A DNA stretch of 64,000 nt from Zeus faber (lineage: Eukaryota; Chordata; Actinopteri; Zeiformes; Zeidae). The position numbers and the translations under genes were made by a program. The stretch's first letter is position 1. Each line of letters begins with the position of its first letter. Below the pieces are notes generated by a model. The model saw only the letters and a list, made by a program, of their open reading frames with translations. It ran no database searches and was not told where the DNA came from. The stretch covers positions 992,001 through 1,056,000 of the forward strand of contig OY482855.1 in the NCBI GenBank assembly GCA_960531495.1, in the 5' to 3' direction. Of the stretch, positions 1 to 13,095 are shown piece after piece.

Positions 1-789
1 AGAAAGATTGAAAGATTGAAAGAAAGATTGAAAGAAAGAATGAAAGAAATATTGAAAGAAAGATTGAAAGAAAGATTGAAAGACTGAAGGAAAGAATGAA
101 AGAAAGATTGAAAGAAAGATTGAAAGAAAGAAAGATTGAAAGAATGAATGATTGAAAGATTGAATGATTGAAAGATTGAAAGAAAGATTGAAAGAAAGAT
201 TGAAAGAAAGATTGAACGACTGAAAGATTGAAAGAAAGATTGAAAGTTTGAAAGAGAGATTGAAAGACTGAAAGATAGATTGAAAGATTGAAGATTGAAA
301 GATTGAAAGAAAGATTGAAAGAAAGATTGAACGACTGAAAGAAATAATGAAAGAAAGATTGAAAGAAAGAATGAAAGAAAGATTGAAAGAAAGAATGAAA
401 GAAAGATTGAAAGAAAGATGGATAGAAAGATTGAAAGAAAGAAAGATTGAAAGAAATAACAAAAGAAAGATTGAAAGAAATAATGAAAGAAAGATTGAAC
501 GATTGGAAGAAATATTGAAAGATAGAAAAATTGAAAGTAAGAAAGATTGAAAGAAAGAATGAAAGAAAGATTGAAAGATTGAAAGAAAGAATGAAAGAAA
601 GATTGAATGATTGAAATATTGAAAGAAAGAATGAAAGAAAGACTGAAAGATTGAAAGAAAGATTGAAAGAAAGATTGAAAGATTGAAATATTTAAAGAAA
701 GATTGAAAGAAAGAATGAAAGAACAATTGAAAGAAAGAATGAAAGAATGAAAGAAAAATTGAAAGATTGAAAGAAAGAATGAAAGAACG
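1..789 (+). repeat. Flank block upstream of array A, paralogous to 42.0-43.3 kb
   Basis: This block uses the same word set as the rest of the window but does not align with the array A units that follow. Bases 1 to about 320 match about 42947-43266, sharing the rare string GAATGAATGATTG and the ACTGAAGG variant. Bases of about 320-789 match about 42.0-42.5 kb, sharing GACTGAAAGAAATAATG and GATGGATAGAAAG. It therefore looks like an older copy of the mosaic block at 40-44 kb, or the source of it. It contains no gene; a 67-residue Lys-Glu-Arg frame at 347-550 is only the repeat read in one phase. Confidence 0.6.
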
Positions 790-1934
790 ATTGAAAGACT
801 GAAAGATTGAAAGATTGAAAGAAAGAATGAAAGAAAGATTGAACGAAAGATGGAAAGAAAGATTGAAAGAAAGAAAGATTGAAAGAAATAATAAAAGAAA
901 GATTGAACGATTGGAAGAAATTTTGAAAGATAGAAAAATTGAAAGTAAGAAAGATTGAAAGAAAGAATGAAAGAAAGATTGAAAGATTGACAGAAAGAAT
1001 GACAGAAAGATTGAAAGATTGAAATATTGAAAGAAAGAATGAAAAAAAGATTGAAAGACTGAAAGAAAGAATGAAAGAAAGATTGAAAGATTAAACAATT
1101 GAAAGAAAGTTTGCAAGAAAGATTGAAAAAAGAAAGATTGAAAGAAAGAATGAAAAAAAGATTGATAGATAGATGGATAGAAAGATTGAAAGAAAGAAAG
1201 ATTGAAAGAATAACAAAAGAAAGATTGAAAGATTGGAAGAAATATTGAAAGATAGAAAAATTGAAAGTAAGAAAGATTGAAAGAAAAAATTAAAGAAAGA
1301 TTGAAAGATTGAAAGATTGAAAGAAAGAATGAAAGAAAGGTTGAAAGATTGAAATATTGAAAGAAAGAATGAAAGAAAGATTGAAAGATTGAAAGAAAGA
1401 TTGAAAGAAAGATTGAAAGATTGAAAGATTGAAATAAAGATTGAAAGTTTGAAAGAAAGATTGAAAGAAAGATTTAAAGAAAGAAAGATTGAAAGAAATA
1501 TTGAAAGAAAGATTGAAAGATTGAAAGAAAGATTGAAAGAAAGAATGAAAGAAAGATTGAAAGATTGAAAGATTGAAATAAAGAATGAAAGTTTGAAAGA
1601 AAGATTGAAAGAAAGATTTTAAGAAAGAAAGATTGAAAGTAAGAAAGATTGAAAGAAATATTGAAAGAAAGATTGAAAGATTGAAAGAAAGATTGAAAGA
1701 AAGAATGAAAGAAAGATTGAAAGAAAGATTGAAAGAAAGATTGAAAGAAAGATTGAAAGACTGAAGGAAAGAATGAAAGAAAGATTGAAAGAAAGATTGA
1801 AAGAAAGAAATATTGAAAGATTGAATGATTGAAAGAAAGACTGAAAGATAGATTGAAAGATTGAAGATTGAAAGATTGAAAGAAAGATTGAAAGAAAGAT
1901 TGAACGACTGAAAGATTGAAAGAAAGATTGAAAG
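790..1934 (+). repeat. Array A: right-hand part of an incomplete higher-order unit
   Basis: From about 790 the sequence aligns with the segment upstream of the next type-alpha unit (about 10035-11179, offset 9245). It shares GAACGAAAGATGG, the GATAGATAGATGG string near 1164 and the paired TTTGAAAGAAAG blocks. The left part of this unit is missing and is replaced by the unrelated flank block, so the junction near 790 is a recombination breakpoint. No gene is present. Confidence 0.65.
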
Positions 1935-1953
1935 TTTGAAACAAATTTTCAAA
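1935..1953. other. 19-bp inverted repeat, unit 1
   Basis: TTTGAAA, spacer CAAAT, TTTCAAA: a perfect 7-bp inverted repeat with a 5-nt spacer. Most of the array is strand-asymmetric and cannot self-pair, so this once-per-unit palindrome stands out. It is also the only place in the unit with the string ACAAATTTTC. Whether it binds a protein is unknown. Confidence 0.75.
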
Positions 1954-3862
1954 GACTGAAAGAACGAATGAAAGAAAGATTGAAAGAAAGATTGAAAAAA
2001 GAAAAATTGAAAGAAAATTTGAAAGAAAGATTGAAAGAAGGAATGAAAGAAAGATTGAATGAAATATTGAAAGACAGAAAGATTGAAAGAAACAATGAAA
2101 GAAAGATTGAAAGATTAAAAGAAAGAATGAAAGAAAGATTGAAAAATTGAAAGATTGAAAGAAAGATTGAAAAAAAGATTGAAAGACTGGAAGAAAGAAT
2201 GAAAGAAAGATTGAAAGATTCAACAAATGAAAGAATGATTGCAAGAAAGATTAAAAAAAGAAAGATTGAAAGAAAATTTGAAAGTATGATTGAAGAAGGA
2301 ATGAAAGAAAGATTGAATGAAAAATTGAAAGACAGAAAGATTGAAAGAAAGAATGAAAGAAAGATTGAAAGATTCAACAATTGAAAGAAAGATTGCAAGT
2401 AAGATTTAAAAAAGAAAGATTGAAAGAAAGAATGAAAGAATGAAAGAAAGATTGAAAGATTGAAAGAAAGAAAGATTGAAAGATTGAATGATTGAAAGAA
2501 AGACTGAAAGAAAGATTGACAGACTGAAAGAAAGAATGAAAGAAAGATTGAAAGATTCAAAAATTGAAAGAAAGATTGCAAGAAAGATTGAAAAAAGAAA
2601 GATTGAAAGAAAGATTGACAGACTGAAATATTGAAAGAAAGAAAGATTGAAAGAAATAACAAAAGAAAGATTGAAAGAAAGAATGAAAGAAAGATAGATG
2701 GAAAGAAAGATTGAAAGAAATAAAGATAGAAAAATTGAAAGTAAGAAAGAATGAAAGAAAGATTGAAAGATTGAAATATTGAAAGAAAGAATGAAAGAAA
2801 GATTGAAAGATGAAAGAAAGATTGAAAGATTGAAAGATTGAAAGATTGAAATAAAGATTAAAAGTTTGAAAGAAAGATTGAAAGAAAGATTTAAAGAAAG
2901 AAAGATTGAAAGTAAGAAAGATTGAAAGAAATATTGAAAGAAAGATTGAAAAAAGAAAGATTGAAAGAAAGATTGAAAGAAAGATTGAAAGACTGATGGA
3001 AAGAATGAAATAAAGATTGAAAGAAAGATTGAAAGAAAGAAATATTGAAGGAAAGATTGAAAGATTGAATGATTGAAAGAAAGACTGAAAGAAAGATTGA
3101 CGGACAGAAAGATTGAAAGAAAGAATGAAAGAAAGATTGAAAGAAAGAATGAAAGAAAGATTGAAAGATTAAACAATTGAAAGAAAGATTGCAAGAAAGA
3201 TTGAAAAAAGAAAGATTGAAAGAAATAATAAAAGAAAGATTGAAAGAAAGATGGAAAGAAAGAAAGATTGAAAGAAATAACAAAAGAAAGATTGAAAGAA
3301 AGAATGAAAGAAAGATTGAACGATTGGAAACAATATTGAAAGAAAGAAAGATTGAAAGTAAGATAGATTGAAAGAAAGAATGAAAGAAAGATTGAAAGAT
3401 TGAAAGAAAGAATGAAAGAAAGATTGAAAGATTGAAAGAAAGATTGAAAGATTGAAAGATTTAAATAAAGATTGAAAGTTTGAAAGAAAGATTGAAAGTT
3501 TGAAAGAAAGATTGAAAGAAAGATTTAAAGAAAGATTGAAAGACTGAAAGAAAGAATGAAAGGCAGATTGAAAGAAAGATTGAAAGATTGCAAGAAAGAA
3601 TGAAAGAAAGATTGAAAGATTGAAATATTGAAAGAAAGAATGAAAGAAAGATTGAAAGATTGAAAGAAAGAATGAAAGAAAGATTGGAAGAAAGATTGAA
3701 AGATTGAAAGATTGAAATAAAGATTGAAAGTTTGAAAGAAAGATTGAAAGAAAGACTGAAAGAAAGATTGAAAGATTGAAAGAAAGATTGAAAGAAAGAT
3801 TGAAAGATTGAAATATTGAAAGAAAGAATGAAAGAAAGATTGAAAGATTGAATGAAAGATTG

Positions 3863-5277
3863 AAAGAATGAAAGATTGAAATAATGATTCAAAGTTTGAA
3901 AGAAAGATTGAAAGAAAGATTTAAACAAAGAAAGATTGAAAGTAAGAAAGATTGAAAGAAAGATTGAAAAAAAGAAAGATTGAAAGAAAGATTTAAACAA
4001 AGAAAGATTGAAAGTAAGAAAGATTGAAAGAAAGATTGAAAAAAGAAAGATTAGAAGAAAGATTGAACGACTGAAGGAAAGAATGAAAGAAAGATTGAAA
4101 GAAAGATTGAAAGAAAGAAATATTGAAGGAAAGATTGAAAGATTGAATGATTGAAAGAAAGACTGAAAGAAAGATTGACAGACAGAAAGATTGAAAGAAA
4201 GAATGAAAGAAAGATTGAAAGAAAGAATAAAAGAAATATTGAAAGATTAAACAATTGAAAGAAAGATTGCAAGAAAGATTGAAAAAAGAAAGATTGAAAG
4301 AAAGAAAGATTGAAAGAAATAACAAAAGAAAGATTGAAAGAAAGAATGAAAGAAAGATTGAACGATTGGAAGAAATATTGAAAGAAAGAAAGATTGAAAG
4401 TAAGATAGATTGAAAGTAAGAATGAAAGAAAGATTGAAAGATTTAAAGAAAGAATGAAAGAAAGATTGAAAGATTGAAATATTGAAAGAAAGAATGAAAG
4501 AAAGATTGAAAGATTGAAAGAAAGATTGAAAGATTGAAAGATTGAAAGATTGAAATAAAGATTGAAAGTTTGAAAGAATGATTGAAAGAATGAAAGATTG
4601 AAATAATGATTCAAAGTTTGAAAGAAAGATTGAAAGAAAGATTTAAACAAAGAAAGATTGAAAGTAAGAAAGATTGAAAGAAAGATTGAAAAAAAGAAAG
4701 ATTGAAAGAAAGATTTAAACAAAGAAAGATTGAAAGTAAGAAAGATTGAAAGAAAGATTGAAAAAAGAAAGATTAGAAGAAAGATTGAACGACTGAAGGA
4801 AAGAATGAAAGAAAGATTGAAAGAAAGATTGAAAGAAAGAAATATTGAAGGAAAGATTGAAAGATTGAATGATTGAAAGAAAGACTGAAAGAAAGATTGA
4901 CAGACAGAAAGATTGAAAGAAAGAATGAAAGAAAGATTGAAAGAAAGAATAAAAGAAATATTGAAAGATTAAACAATTGAAAGAAAGATTGCAAGAAAGA
5001 TTGAAAAAAGAAAGATTGAAAGAAAGAAAGATTGAAAGAAATAACAAAAGAAAGATTGAAAGAAAGAATGAAAGAAAGATTGAACGATTGGAAGAAATAT
5101 TGAAAGAAAGAAAGATTGAAAGTAAGATAGATTGAAAGTAAGAATGAAAGAAAGATTGAAAGATTGAAATATTGAAAGAAAGAATGAAAGAAAGATTGAA
5201 AGATTGAAAGAAAGATTGAAAGATTGAAAGATTGAAAGATTGAAATAAAGATTGAAAGTTTGAAAGAATGATTGAAA
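3863..5277 (+). repeat. Nested 722-bp tandem duplication, unit 1
   Basis: Two head-to-tail copies (about 3863-4584 and 4585-5277) share AATAATGATTCAAAG-type flanks, the paired GATTTAAACAAAG strings, GATTAGAAGAAAG and GAATAAAAGAAATATTG. Start and end are approximate because the repeat itself blurs breakpoints. The second copy is shortened by the loss of a 24-bp stretch near 5159. Confidence 0.7.
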
Positions 5278-6599
5278 GAAAGATTTAAAGAAAGATTTAA
5301 AGAAAGATTGAAAGACTGAAAGAAAGAATGAAAGGCAGATTGAAAGAAAGATTGAAAGTAAGAAAGATTGAAAGAAAGAATGAAAGAAAGATTGAAAGAT
5401 TGCAAGAAAGAATGAAAGAAATATTGAAAGATTGAAATATTGAAAGAAAGACTGAAAGAACGATTGAAAGACTGAAAGATTGAAAGATTGAAAGAAAGAA
5501 TGAAAGAAAGATTGAAAGAAAGATGGAAAGAAAGATTGAAAGAAAGAAAGATTGAAAGAAATAATAAAAGAAAGATTGAACGATTGGAAGAAATTTTGAA
5601 AGATAGAAAAATTGAAAGTAAGAAAGATTGAAAGAAAGAATGAAAGAAAGATTGAAAGATTGACAGAAAGAATGACAGAAAGATTGAAAGATTGAAATAT
5701 TGAAAGAAAGAATGAAAAAAAGATTGAAAGACTGAAAGAAAGAATGAAAGAAAGATTGAAAGATTAAACAATTGAAAGAAAGTTTGCAAGAAAGATTGAA
5801 AAAAGAAAGATTGAAAGAAAGAATGAAAAAAAGATTGATAGATAGATGGATAGAAAGATTGAAAGAAAGAAAGATTGAAAGAATAACAAAAGAAAGATTG
5901 AAAGATTGGAAGAAATATTGAAAGATAGAAAAATTGAAAGTAAGAAAGATTGAAAGAAAAAATTAAAGAAAGATTGAAAGATTGAAAGATTGAAAGAAAG
6001 AATGAAAGAAAGGTTGAAAGATTGAAATATTGAAAGAAAGAATGAAAGAAAGATTGAAAGATTGAAAGAAAGATTGAAAGAAAGATTGAAAGATTGAAAG
6101 ATTGAAATAAAGATTGAAAGTTTGAAAGAAAGATTGAAAGAAAGATTTAAAGAAAGAAAGATTGAAAGAAATATTGAAAGAAAGATTGAAAGATTGAAAG
6201 AAAGATTGAAAGAAAGAATGAAAGAAAGATTGAAAGATTGAAATAAAGAATGAAAGTTTGAAAGAAAGATTGAAAGAAAGATTTTAAGAAAGAAAGATTG
6301 AAAGTAAGAAAGATTGAAAGAAATATTGAAAGAAAGATTGAAAGATTGAAAGAAAGATTGAAAGAAAGAATGAAAGAAAGATTGAAAGAAAGATTGAAAG
6401 AAAGATTGAAAGAAAGATTGAAAGACTGAAGGAAAGAATGAAAGAAAGATTGAAAGAAAGATTGAAAGAAAGAAATATTGAAAGATTGAATGATTGAAAG
6501 AAAGACTGAAAGATAGATTGAAAGATTGAAGATTGAAAGATTGAAAGAAAGATTGAAAGAAAGATTGAACGACTGAAAGATTGAAAGAAAGATTGAAAG

Positions 6600-6618
6600 T
6601 TTGAAACAAATTTTCAAA
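6600..6618. other. 19-bp inverted repeat, unit 2
   Basis: Same TTTGAAA-CAAAT-TTTCAAA inverted repeat, conserved without change, 4665 bp after the unit 1 copy. Confidence 0.75.
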
Positions 6619-8526
6619 GACTGAAAGAACGAATGAAAGAAAGATTGAAAGAAAGATTGAAAAAAGAAAGATTGAAAGAAAATTTGAAAGAAAGATTGAA
6701 AGAAGGAATGAAAGAAAGATTGAATGAAATATTGAAAGACAGAAAGATTGAAAGAAACAATGAAAGAAAGATTGAAAGATTAAAAGAAAGAATGAAAGAA
6801 AGATTGAAAAATTGAAAGATTGAAAGAAAGATTGAAAAAAAGATTGAAAGACTGGAAGAAAGAATGAAAGAAAGATTGAAAGATTCAACAAATGAAAGAA
6901 TGATTGCAAGAAAGATTAAAAAAAGAAAGATTGAAAGAAAATTTGAAAGTATGATTGAAGAAGGAATGAAAGAAAGATTGAATGATAAATTGAAAGACAG
7001 AAAGATTGAAAGAAAGAATGAAAGAAAGATTAAAGATTCAACAATTGAAAGAAAGATTGCAAGTAAGATTTAAAAAAGAAAGATTGAAAGAAAGAATGAA
7101 AGAATGAAAGAAAGATTGAAAGATTGAAAGAAAGAAAGATTGAAAGATTGAATGATTGAAAGAAAGACTGAAAGAAAGATTGACAGACTGAAAGAAAGAA
7201 TGAAAGAAAGATTGAAAGATTCAAAAATTGAAAGAAAGATTGCAAGAAAGATTGAAAAAAGAAAGATTGAAAGAAAGATTGACAGACTGAAATATTGAAA
7301 GAAAGAAAGATTGAAAGAAATAACAAAAGAAAGATTGAAAGAAAGAATGAAAGAAAGATAGATGGAAAGAAAGATTGAAAGAAATAAAGATAGAAAAATT
7401 GAAAGTAAGAAAGAATGAAAGAAAGATTGAAAGATTGAAATATTGAAAGAAAGAATGAAAGAAAGATTGAAAGATGAAAGAAAGATTGAAAGATTGAAAG
7501 ATTGAAAGATTGAAATAAAGATTAAAAGTTTGAAAGAAAGATTGAAAGAAAGATTTAAAGAAAGAAAGATTGAAAGTAAGAAAGATTGAAAGAAATATTG
7601 AAAGAAAGATTGAAAAAAGAAAGATTGAAAGAAAGATTGAAAGAAAGATTGAAAGACTGATGGAAAGAATGAAATAAAGATTGAAAGAAAGATTGAAAGA
7701 AAGAAATATTGAAGGAAAGATTGAAAGATTGAATGATTGAAAGAAAGACTGAAAGAAAGATTGACGGACAGAAAGATTGAAAGAAAGAATGAAAGAAAGA
7801 TTGAAAGAAAGAATGAAAGAAAGATTGAAAGATTAAACAATTGAAAGAAAGATTGCAAAAAAGATTGAAAAAAGAAAGATTGAAAGAAATAATAAAAGAA
7901 AGATTGAAAGAAAGATGGAAAGAAAGAAAGATTGAAAGAAATAACAAAAGAAAGATTGAAAGAAAGAATGAAAGAAAGATTGAACGATTGGAAACAATAT
8001 TGAAAGAAAGAAAGATTGAAAGTAAGATAGATTGAAAGAAAGAATGAAAGAAAGATTGAAAGATTGAAAGAAAGAATGAAAGAAAGATTGAAAGATTGAA
8101 AGAAAGATTGAAAGATTGAAAGATTTAAATAAAGATTGAAAGTTTGAAAGAAAGATTGAAAGTTTGAAAGAAAGATTGAAAGAAAGATTTAAAGAAAGAT
8201 TGAAAGACTGAAAGAAAGAATGAAAGGCAGATTGAAAGAAAGATTGAAAGATTGCAAGAAAGAATGAAAGAAAGATTGAAAGATTGAAATATTGAAAGAA
8301 AGAATGAAAGAAAGATTGAAAGATTGAAAGAAAGAATGAAAGAAAGATTGGAAGAAAGATTGAAAGATTGAAAGATTGAAATAAAGATTGAAAGTTTGAA
8401 AGAAAGATTGAAAGAAAGACTGAAAGAAAGATTGAAAGATTGAAAGAAAGATTGAAAGAAAGATTGAAAGATTGAAATATTGAAAGAAAGAATGAAAGAA
8501 AGATTGAAAGATTGAATGAAAGATTG

Positions 8527-9965
8527 AAAGAATGAAAGATTGAAATAATGATTCAAAGTTTGAAAGAAAGATTGAAAGAAAGATTTAAACAAAGAAAGAT
8601 TGAAAGTAAGAAAGATTGAAAGAAAGATTGAAAAAAAGAAAGATTGAAAGAAAGATTTAAACAAAGAAAGATTGAAAGTAAGAAAGATTGAAAGAAAGAT
8701 TGAAAAAAGAAAGATTAGAAGAAAGATTGAACGACTGAAGGAAAGAATGAAAGAAAGATTGAAAGAAAGATTGAAAGAAAGAAATATTGAAGGAAAGATT
8801 GAAAGATTGAATGATTGAAAGAAAGACTGAAAGAAAGATTGACAGACAGAAAGATTGAAAGAAAGAATGAAAGAAAGATTGAAAGAAAGAATAAAAGAAA
8901 TATTGAAAGATTAAACAATTGAAAGAAAGATTGCAAGAAAGATTGAAAAAAGAAAGATTGAAAGAAAGAAAGATTGAAAGAAATAACAAAAGAAAGATTG
9001 AAAGAAAGAATGAAAGAAAGATTGAACGATTGGAAGAAATATTGAAAGAAAGAAAGATTGAAAGTAAGATAGATTGAAAGTAAGAATGAAAGAAAGATTG
9101 AAAGATTTAAAGAAAGAATGAAAGAAAGATTGAAAGATTGAAATATTGAAAGAAAGAATGAAAGAAAGATTGAAAGATTGAAAGAAAGATTGAAAGATTG
9201 AAAGATTGAAAGATTGAAATAAAGATTGAAAGTTTGAAAGAATGATTGAAAGAATGAAAGATTGAAATAATGATTCAAAGTTTGAAAGAAAGATTGAAAG
9301 AAAGATTTAAACAAAGAAAGATTGAAAGTAAGAAAGATTGAAAGAAAGATTGAAAAAAAGAAAGATTGAAAGAAAGATTTAAACAAAGAAAGATTGAAAG
9401 TAAGAAAGATTGAAAGAAAGATTGAAAAAAGAAAGATTAGAAGAAAGATTGAACGACTGAAGGAAAGAATGAAAGAAAGATTGAAAGAAAGATTGAAAGA
9501 AAGAAATATTGAAGGAAAGATTGAAAGATTGAATGATTGAAAGAAAGACTGAAAGAAAGATTGACAGACAGAAAGATTGAAAGAAAGAATGAAAGAAAGA
9601 TTGAAAGAAAGAATAAAAGAAATATTGAAAGATTAAACAATTGAAAGAAAGATTGCAAGAAAGATTGAAAAAAGAAAGATTGAAAGAAAGAAAGATTGAA
9701 AGAAATAACAAAAGAAAGATTGAAAGAAAGAATGAAAGAAAGATTGAACGATTGGAAGAAATATTGAAAGAAAGAAAGATTGAAAGTAAGATAGATTGAA
9801 AGTAAGAATGAAAGAAAGATTGAAAGATTTAAAGAAAGAATGAAAGAAAGATTGAAAGATTGAAATATTGAAAGAAAGAATGAAAGAAAGATTGAAAGAT
9901 TGAAAGAAAGATTGAAAGATTGAAAGATTGAAAGATTGAAATAAAGATTGAAAGTTTGAAAGAAT
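8527..9965 (+). repeat. Nested 722-bp tandem duplication, unit 2
   Basis: Equivalent of the unit 1 duplication at offset 4664. Both copies keep the 24-bp ATTTAAAG-containing stretch (near 9105 and 9825). Confidence 0.7.
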
Positions 9966-11179
9966 GATTGAAAGAAAGATTTAAAGAAAGATTTAAAGAA
10001 AGATTGAAAGACTGAAAGAAAGAATGAAAGGCAGATTGAAAGACTGAAAGATTGAAAGATTGAAAGAAAGAATGAAAGAAAGATTGAACGAAAGATGGAA
10101 AGAAAGATTGAAAGAAAGAAAGATTGAAAGAAATAATAAAAGAAAGATTGAACGATTGGAAGAAATTTTGAAAGATAGAAAAATTGAAAGTAAGAAAGAT
10201 TGAAAGAAAGAATGAAAGAAAGATTGAAAGATTGACAGAAAGAATGACAGAAAGATTGAAAGATTGAAATATTGAAAGAAAGAATGAAAAAAAGATTGAA
10301 AGACTGAAAGAAAGAATGAAAGAAAGATTGAAAGATTAAACAATTGAAAGAAAGTTTGCAAGAAAGATTGAAAAAAGAAAGATTGAAAGAAAGAATGAAA
10401 AAAAGATTGATAGATAGATGGATAGAAAGATTGAAAGAAAGAAAGATTGAAAGAATAACAAAAGAAAGATTGAAAGATTGGAAGAAATATTGAAAGATAG
10501 AAAAATTGAAAGTAAGAAAGATTGAAAGAAAAAATTAAAGAAAGATTGAAAGATTGAAAGATTGAAAGAAAGAATGAAAGAAAGGTTGAAAGATTGAAAT
10601 ATTGAAAGAAAGAATGAAAGAAAGATTGAAAGATTGAAAGAAAGATTGAAAGAAAGATTGAAAGATTGAAAGATTGAAATAAAGATTGAAAGTTTGAAAG
10701 AAAGATTGAAAGAAAGATTTAAAGAAAGAAAGATTGAAAGAAATATTGAAAGAAAGATTGAAAGATTGAAAGAAAGATTGAAAGAAAGAATGAAAGAAAG
10801 ATTGAAAGATTGAAAGATTGAAATAAAGAATGAAAGTTTGAAAGAAAGATTGAAAGAAAGATTTTAAGAAAGAAAGATTGAAAGTAAGAAAGATTGAAAG
10901 AAATATTGAAAGAAAGATTGAAAGATTGAAAGAAAGATTGAAAGAAAGAATGAAAGAAAGATTGAAAGAAAGATTGAAAGAAAGATTGAAAGAAAGATTG
11001 AAAGACTGAAGGAAAGAATGAAAGAAAGATTGAAAGAAAGATTGAAAGAAAGAAATATTGAAAGATTGAATGATTGAAAGAAAGACTGAAAGATAGATTG
11101 AAAGATTGAAGATTGAAAGATTGAAAGAAAGATTGAAAGAAAGATTGAACGACTGAAAGATTGAAAGAAAGATTGAAAG

Positions 11180-11198
11180 TTTGAAACAAATTTTCAAA
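11180..11198. other. 19-bp inverted repeat, unit 3
   Basis: Same unchanged inverted repeat, 4580 bp after the unit 2 copy. Confidence 0.75.
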
Positions 11199-13095
11199 GA
11201 CTGAAAGAACGAATGAAAGAAAGATTGAAAGAAAGATTGAAAAAAGAAAAATTGAAAGAAAATTTGAAAGAAAGATTGAAAGAAGGAATGAAAGAAAGAT
11301 TGAATGAAATATTGAAAGACAGAAAGATTGAAAGAAACAATGAAAGAAAGATTGAAAGATTAAAAGAAAGAATGAAAGAAAGATTGAAAAATTGAAAGAT
11401 TGAAAGAAAGATTGAAAAAAAGATTGAAAGACTGGAAGAAAGAATGAAAGAAAGATTGAAAGATTCAACAAATGAAAGAATGATTGCAAGAAAGATTAAA
11501 AAAAGAAAGATTGAAAGAAAATTTGAAAGTATGATTGAAGAAGGAATGAAAGAAAGATTGAATGAAAAATTGAAAGACAGAAAGATTGAAAGAAAGAATG
11601 AAAGAAAGATTGAAAGATTCAACAATTGAAAGAAAGATTGCAAGTAAGATTTAAAAAAGAAAGATTGAAAGAAAGAATGAAAGAATGAAAGAAAGATTGA
11701 AAGATTGAAAGAAAGAAAGATTGAAAGATTGAATGATTGAAAGAAAGACTGAAAGAAAGATTGACAGACTGAAAGAAAGAATGAAAGAAAGATTGAAAGA
11801 TTCAAAAATTGAAAGAAAGATTGCAAGAAAGATTGAAAAAAGAAAGATTGAAAGAAAGATTGACAGACTGAAATATTGAAAGAAAGAAAGATTGAAAGAA
11901 ATAACAAAAGAAAGATTGAAAGAAAGATAGATGGAAAGAAAGATTGAAAGAAATAAAGATAGAAAAATTGAAAGTAAGAAAGAATGAAAGAAAGATTGAA
12001 AGATTGAAATATTGAAAGAAAGAATGAAAGAAAGATTGAAAGATGAAAGAAAGATTGAAAGATTGAAAGATTGAAAGATTGAAATAAAGATTAAAAGTTT
12101 GAAAGAAAGATTGAAAGAAAGATTTAAAGAAAGAAAGATTGAAAGTAAGAAAGATTGAAAGAAATATTGAAAGAAAGATTGAAAAAAGAAAGATTGAAAG
12201 AAAGATTGAAAGAAAGATTGAAAGACTGATGGAAAGAATGAAATAAAGATTGAAAGAAAGATTGAAAGAAAGAAATATTGAAGGAAAGATTGAAAGATTG
12301 AATGATTGAAAGAAAGACTGAAAGAAAGATTGACGGACAGAAAGATTGAAAGAAAGAATGAAAGAAAGATTGAAAGAAAGAATGAAAGAAAGATTGAAAG
12401 ATTAAACAATTGAAAGAAAGATTGCAAGAAAGATTGAAAAAAGAAAGATTGAAAGAAATAATAAAAGAAAGATTGAAAGAAAGATGGAAAGAAAGAAAGA
12501 TTGAAAGAAATAACAAAAGAAAGATTGAAAGAAAGAATGAAAGAAAGATTGAACGATTGGAAACAATATTGAAAGAAAGAAAGATTGAAAGTAAGATAGA
12601 TTGAAAGAAAGAATGAAAGAAAGATTGAAAGATTGAAAGAAAGAATGAAAGAAAGATTGAAAGATTGAAAGAAAGATTGAAAGATTGAAAGATTTAAATA
12701 AAGATTGAAAGTTTGAAAGAAAGATTGAAAGTTTGAAAGAAAGATTGAAAGAAAGATTTAAAGAAAGATTGAAAGACTGAAAGAAAGAATGAAAGGCAGA
12801 TTGAAAGAAAGATTGAAAGATTGCAAGAAAGAATGAAAGAAAGATTGAAAGATTGAAATATTGAAAGAAAGAATGAAAGAAAGATTGAAAGATTGAAAGA
12901 AAGAATGAAAGAAAGATTGGAAGAAAGATTGAAAGATTGAAAGATTGAAATAAAGATTGAAAGTTTGAAAGAAAGATTGAAAGAAAGACTGAAAGAAAGA
13001 TTGAAAGATTGAAAGAAAGATTGAAAGAAAGATTGAAAGATTGAAATATTGAAAGAAAGAATGAAAGAAAGATTGAAAGATTGAATGAAAGATTG

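Larger units (their letters stand above)
1935..6599 (+). repeat. Array A higher-order unit 1 (type alpha)
   Basis: This is a 4665-bp unit, anchored arbitrarily on the 19-bp inverted repeat that occurs once per unit. Type alpha is shown by A at 2321 (GAATGAAAAATTG), the full GATTGAAAGATTCAAC string near 2364, and G at 3195 (GCAAGAAAG). It contains the nested 722-bp tandem duplication at about 3863-5277, whose second copy lacks a 24-bp ATTTAAAG-containing stretch. Unit 3, also alpha, begins 9245 bp downstream. There are no coding features; the - strand frames here overlap one another in different phases. Confidence 0.8.
6600..11179 (+). repeat. Array A higher-order unit 2 (type beta)
   Basis: This 4580-bp unit is a near-identical relative of unit 1. 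Type beta is marked by T at 6986 (GAATGATAAATTG), by a 1-bp loss giving GATTAAAGATTCAAC near 7029, and by A at 7859 (GCAAAAAAG). Its right part, unlike units 1, 3 and 4, keeps the 24-bp stretch in the second 722-bp copy (near 9825). It has lost roughly 120 bp at about 10045, where the GGCAGATTGAAAGA string joins directly to CTGAAAGATTGAAAG. That deletion accounts for the short unit length. Confidence 0.8.
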
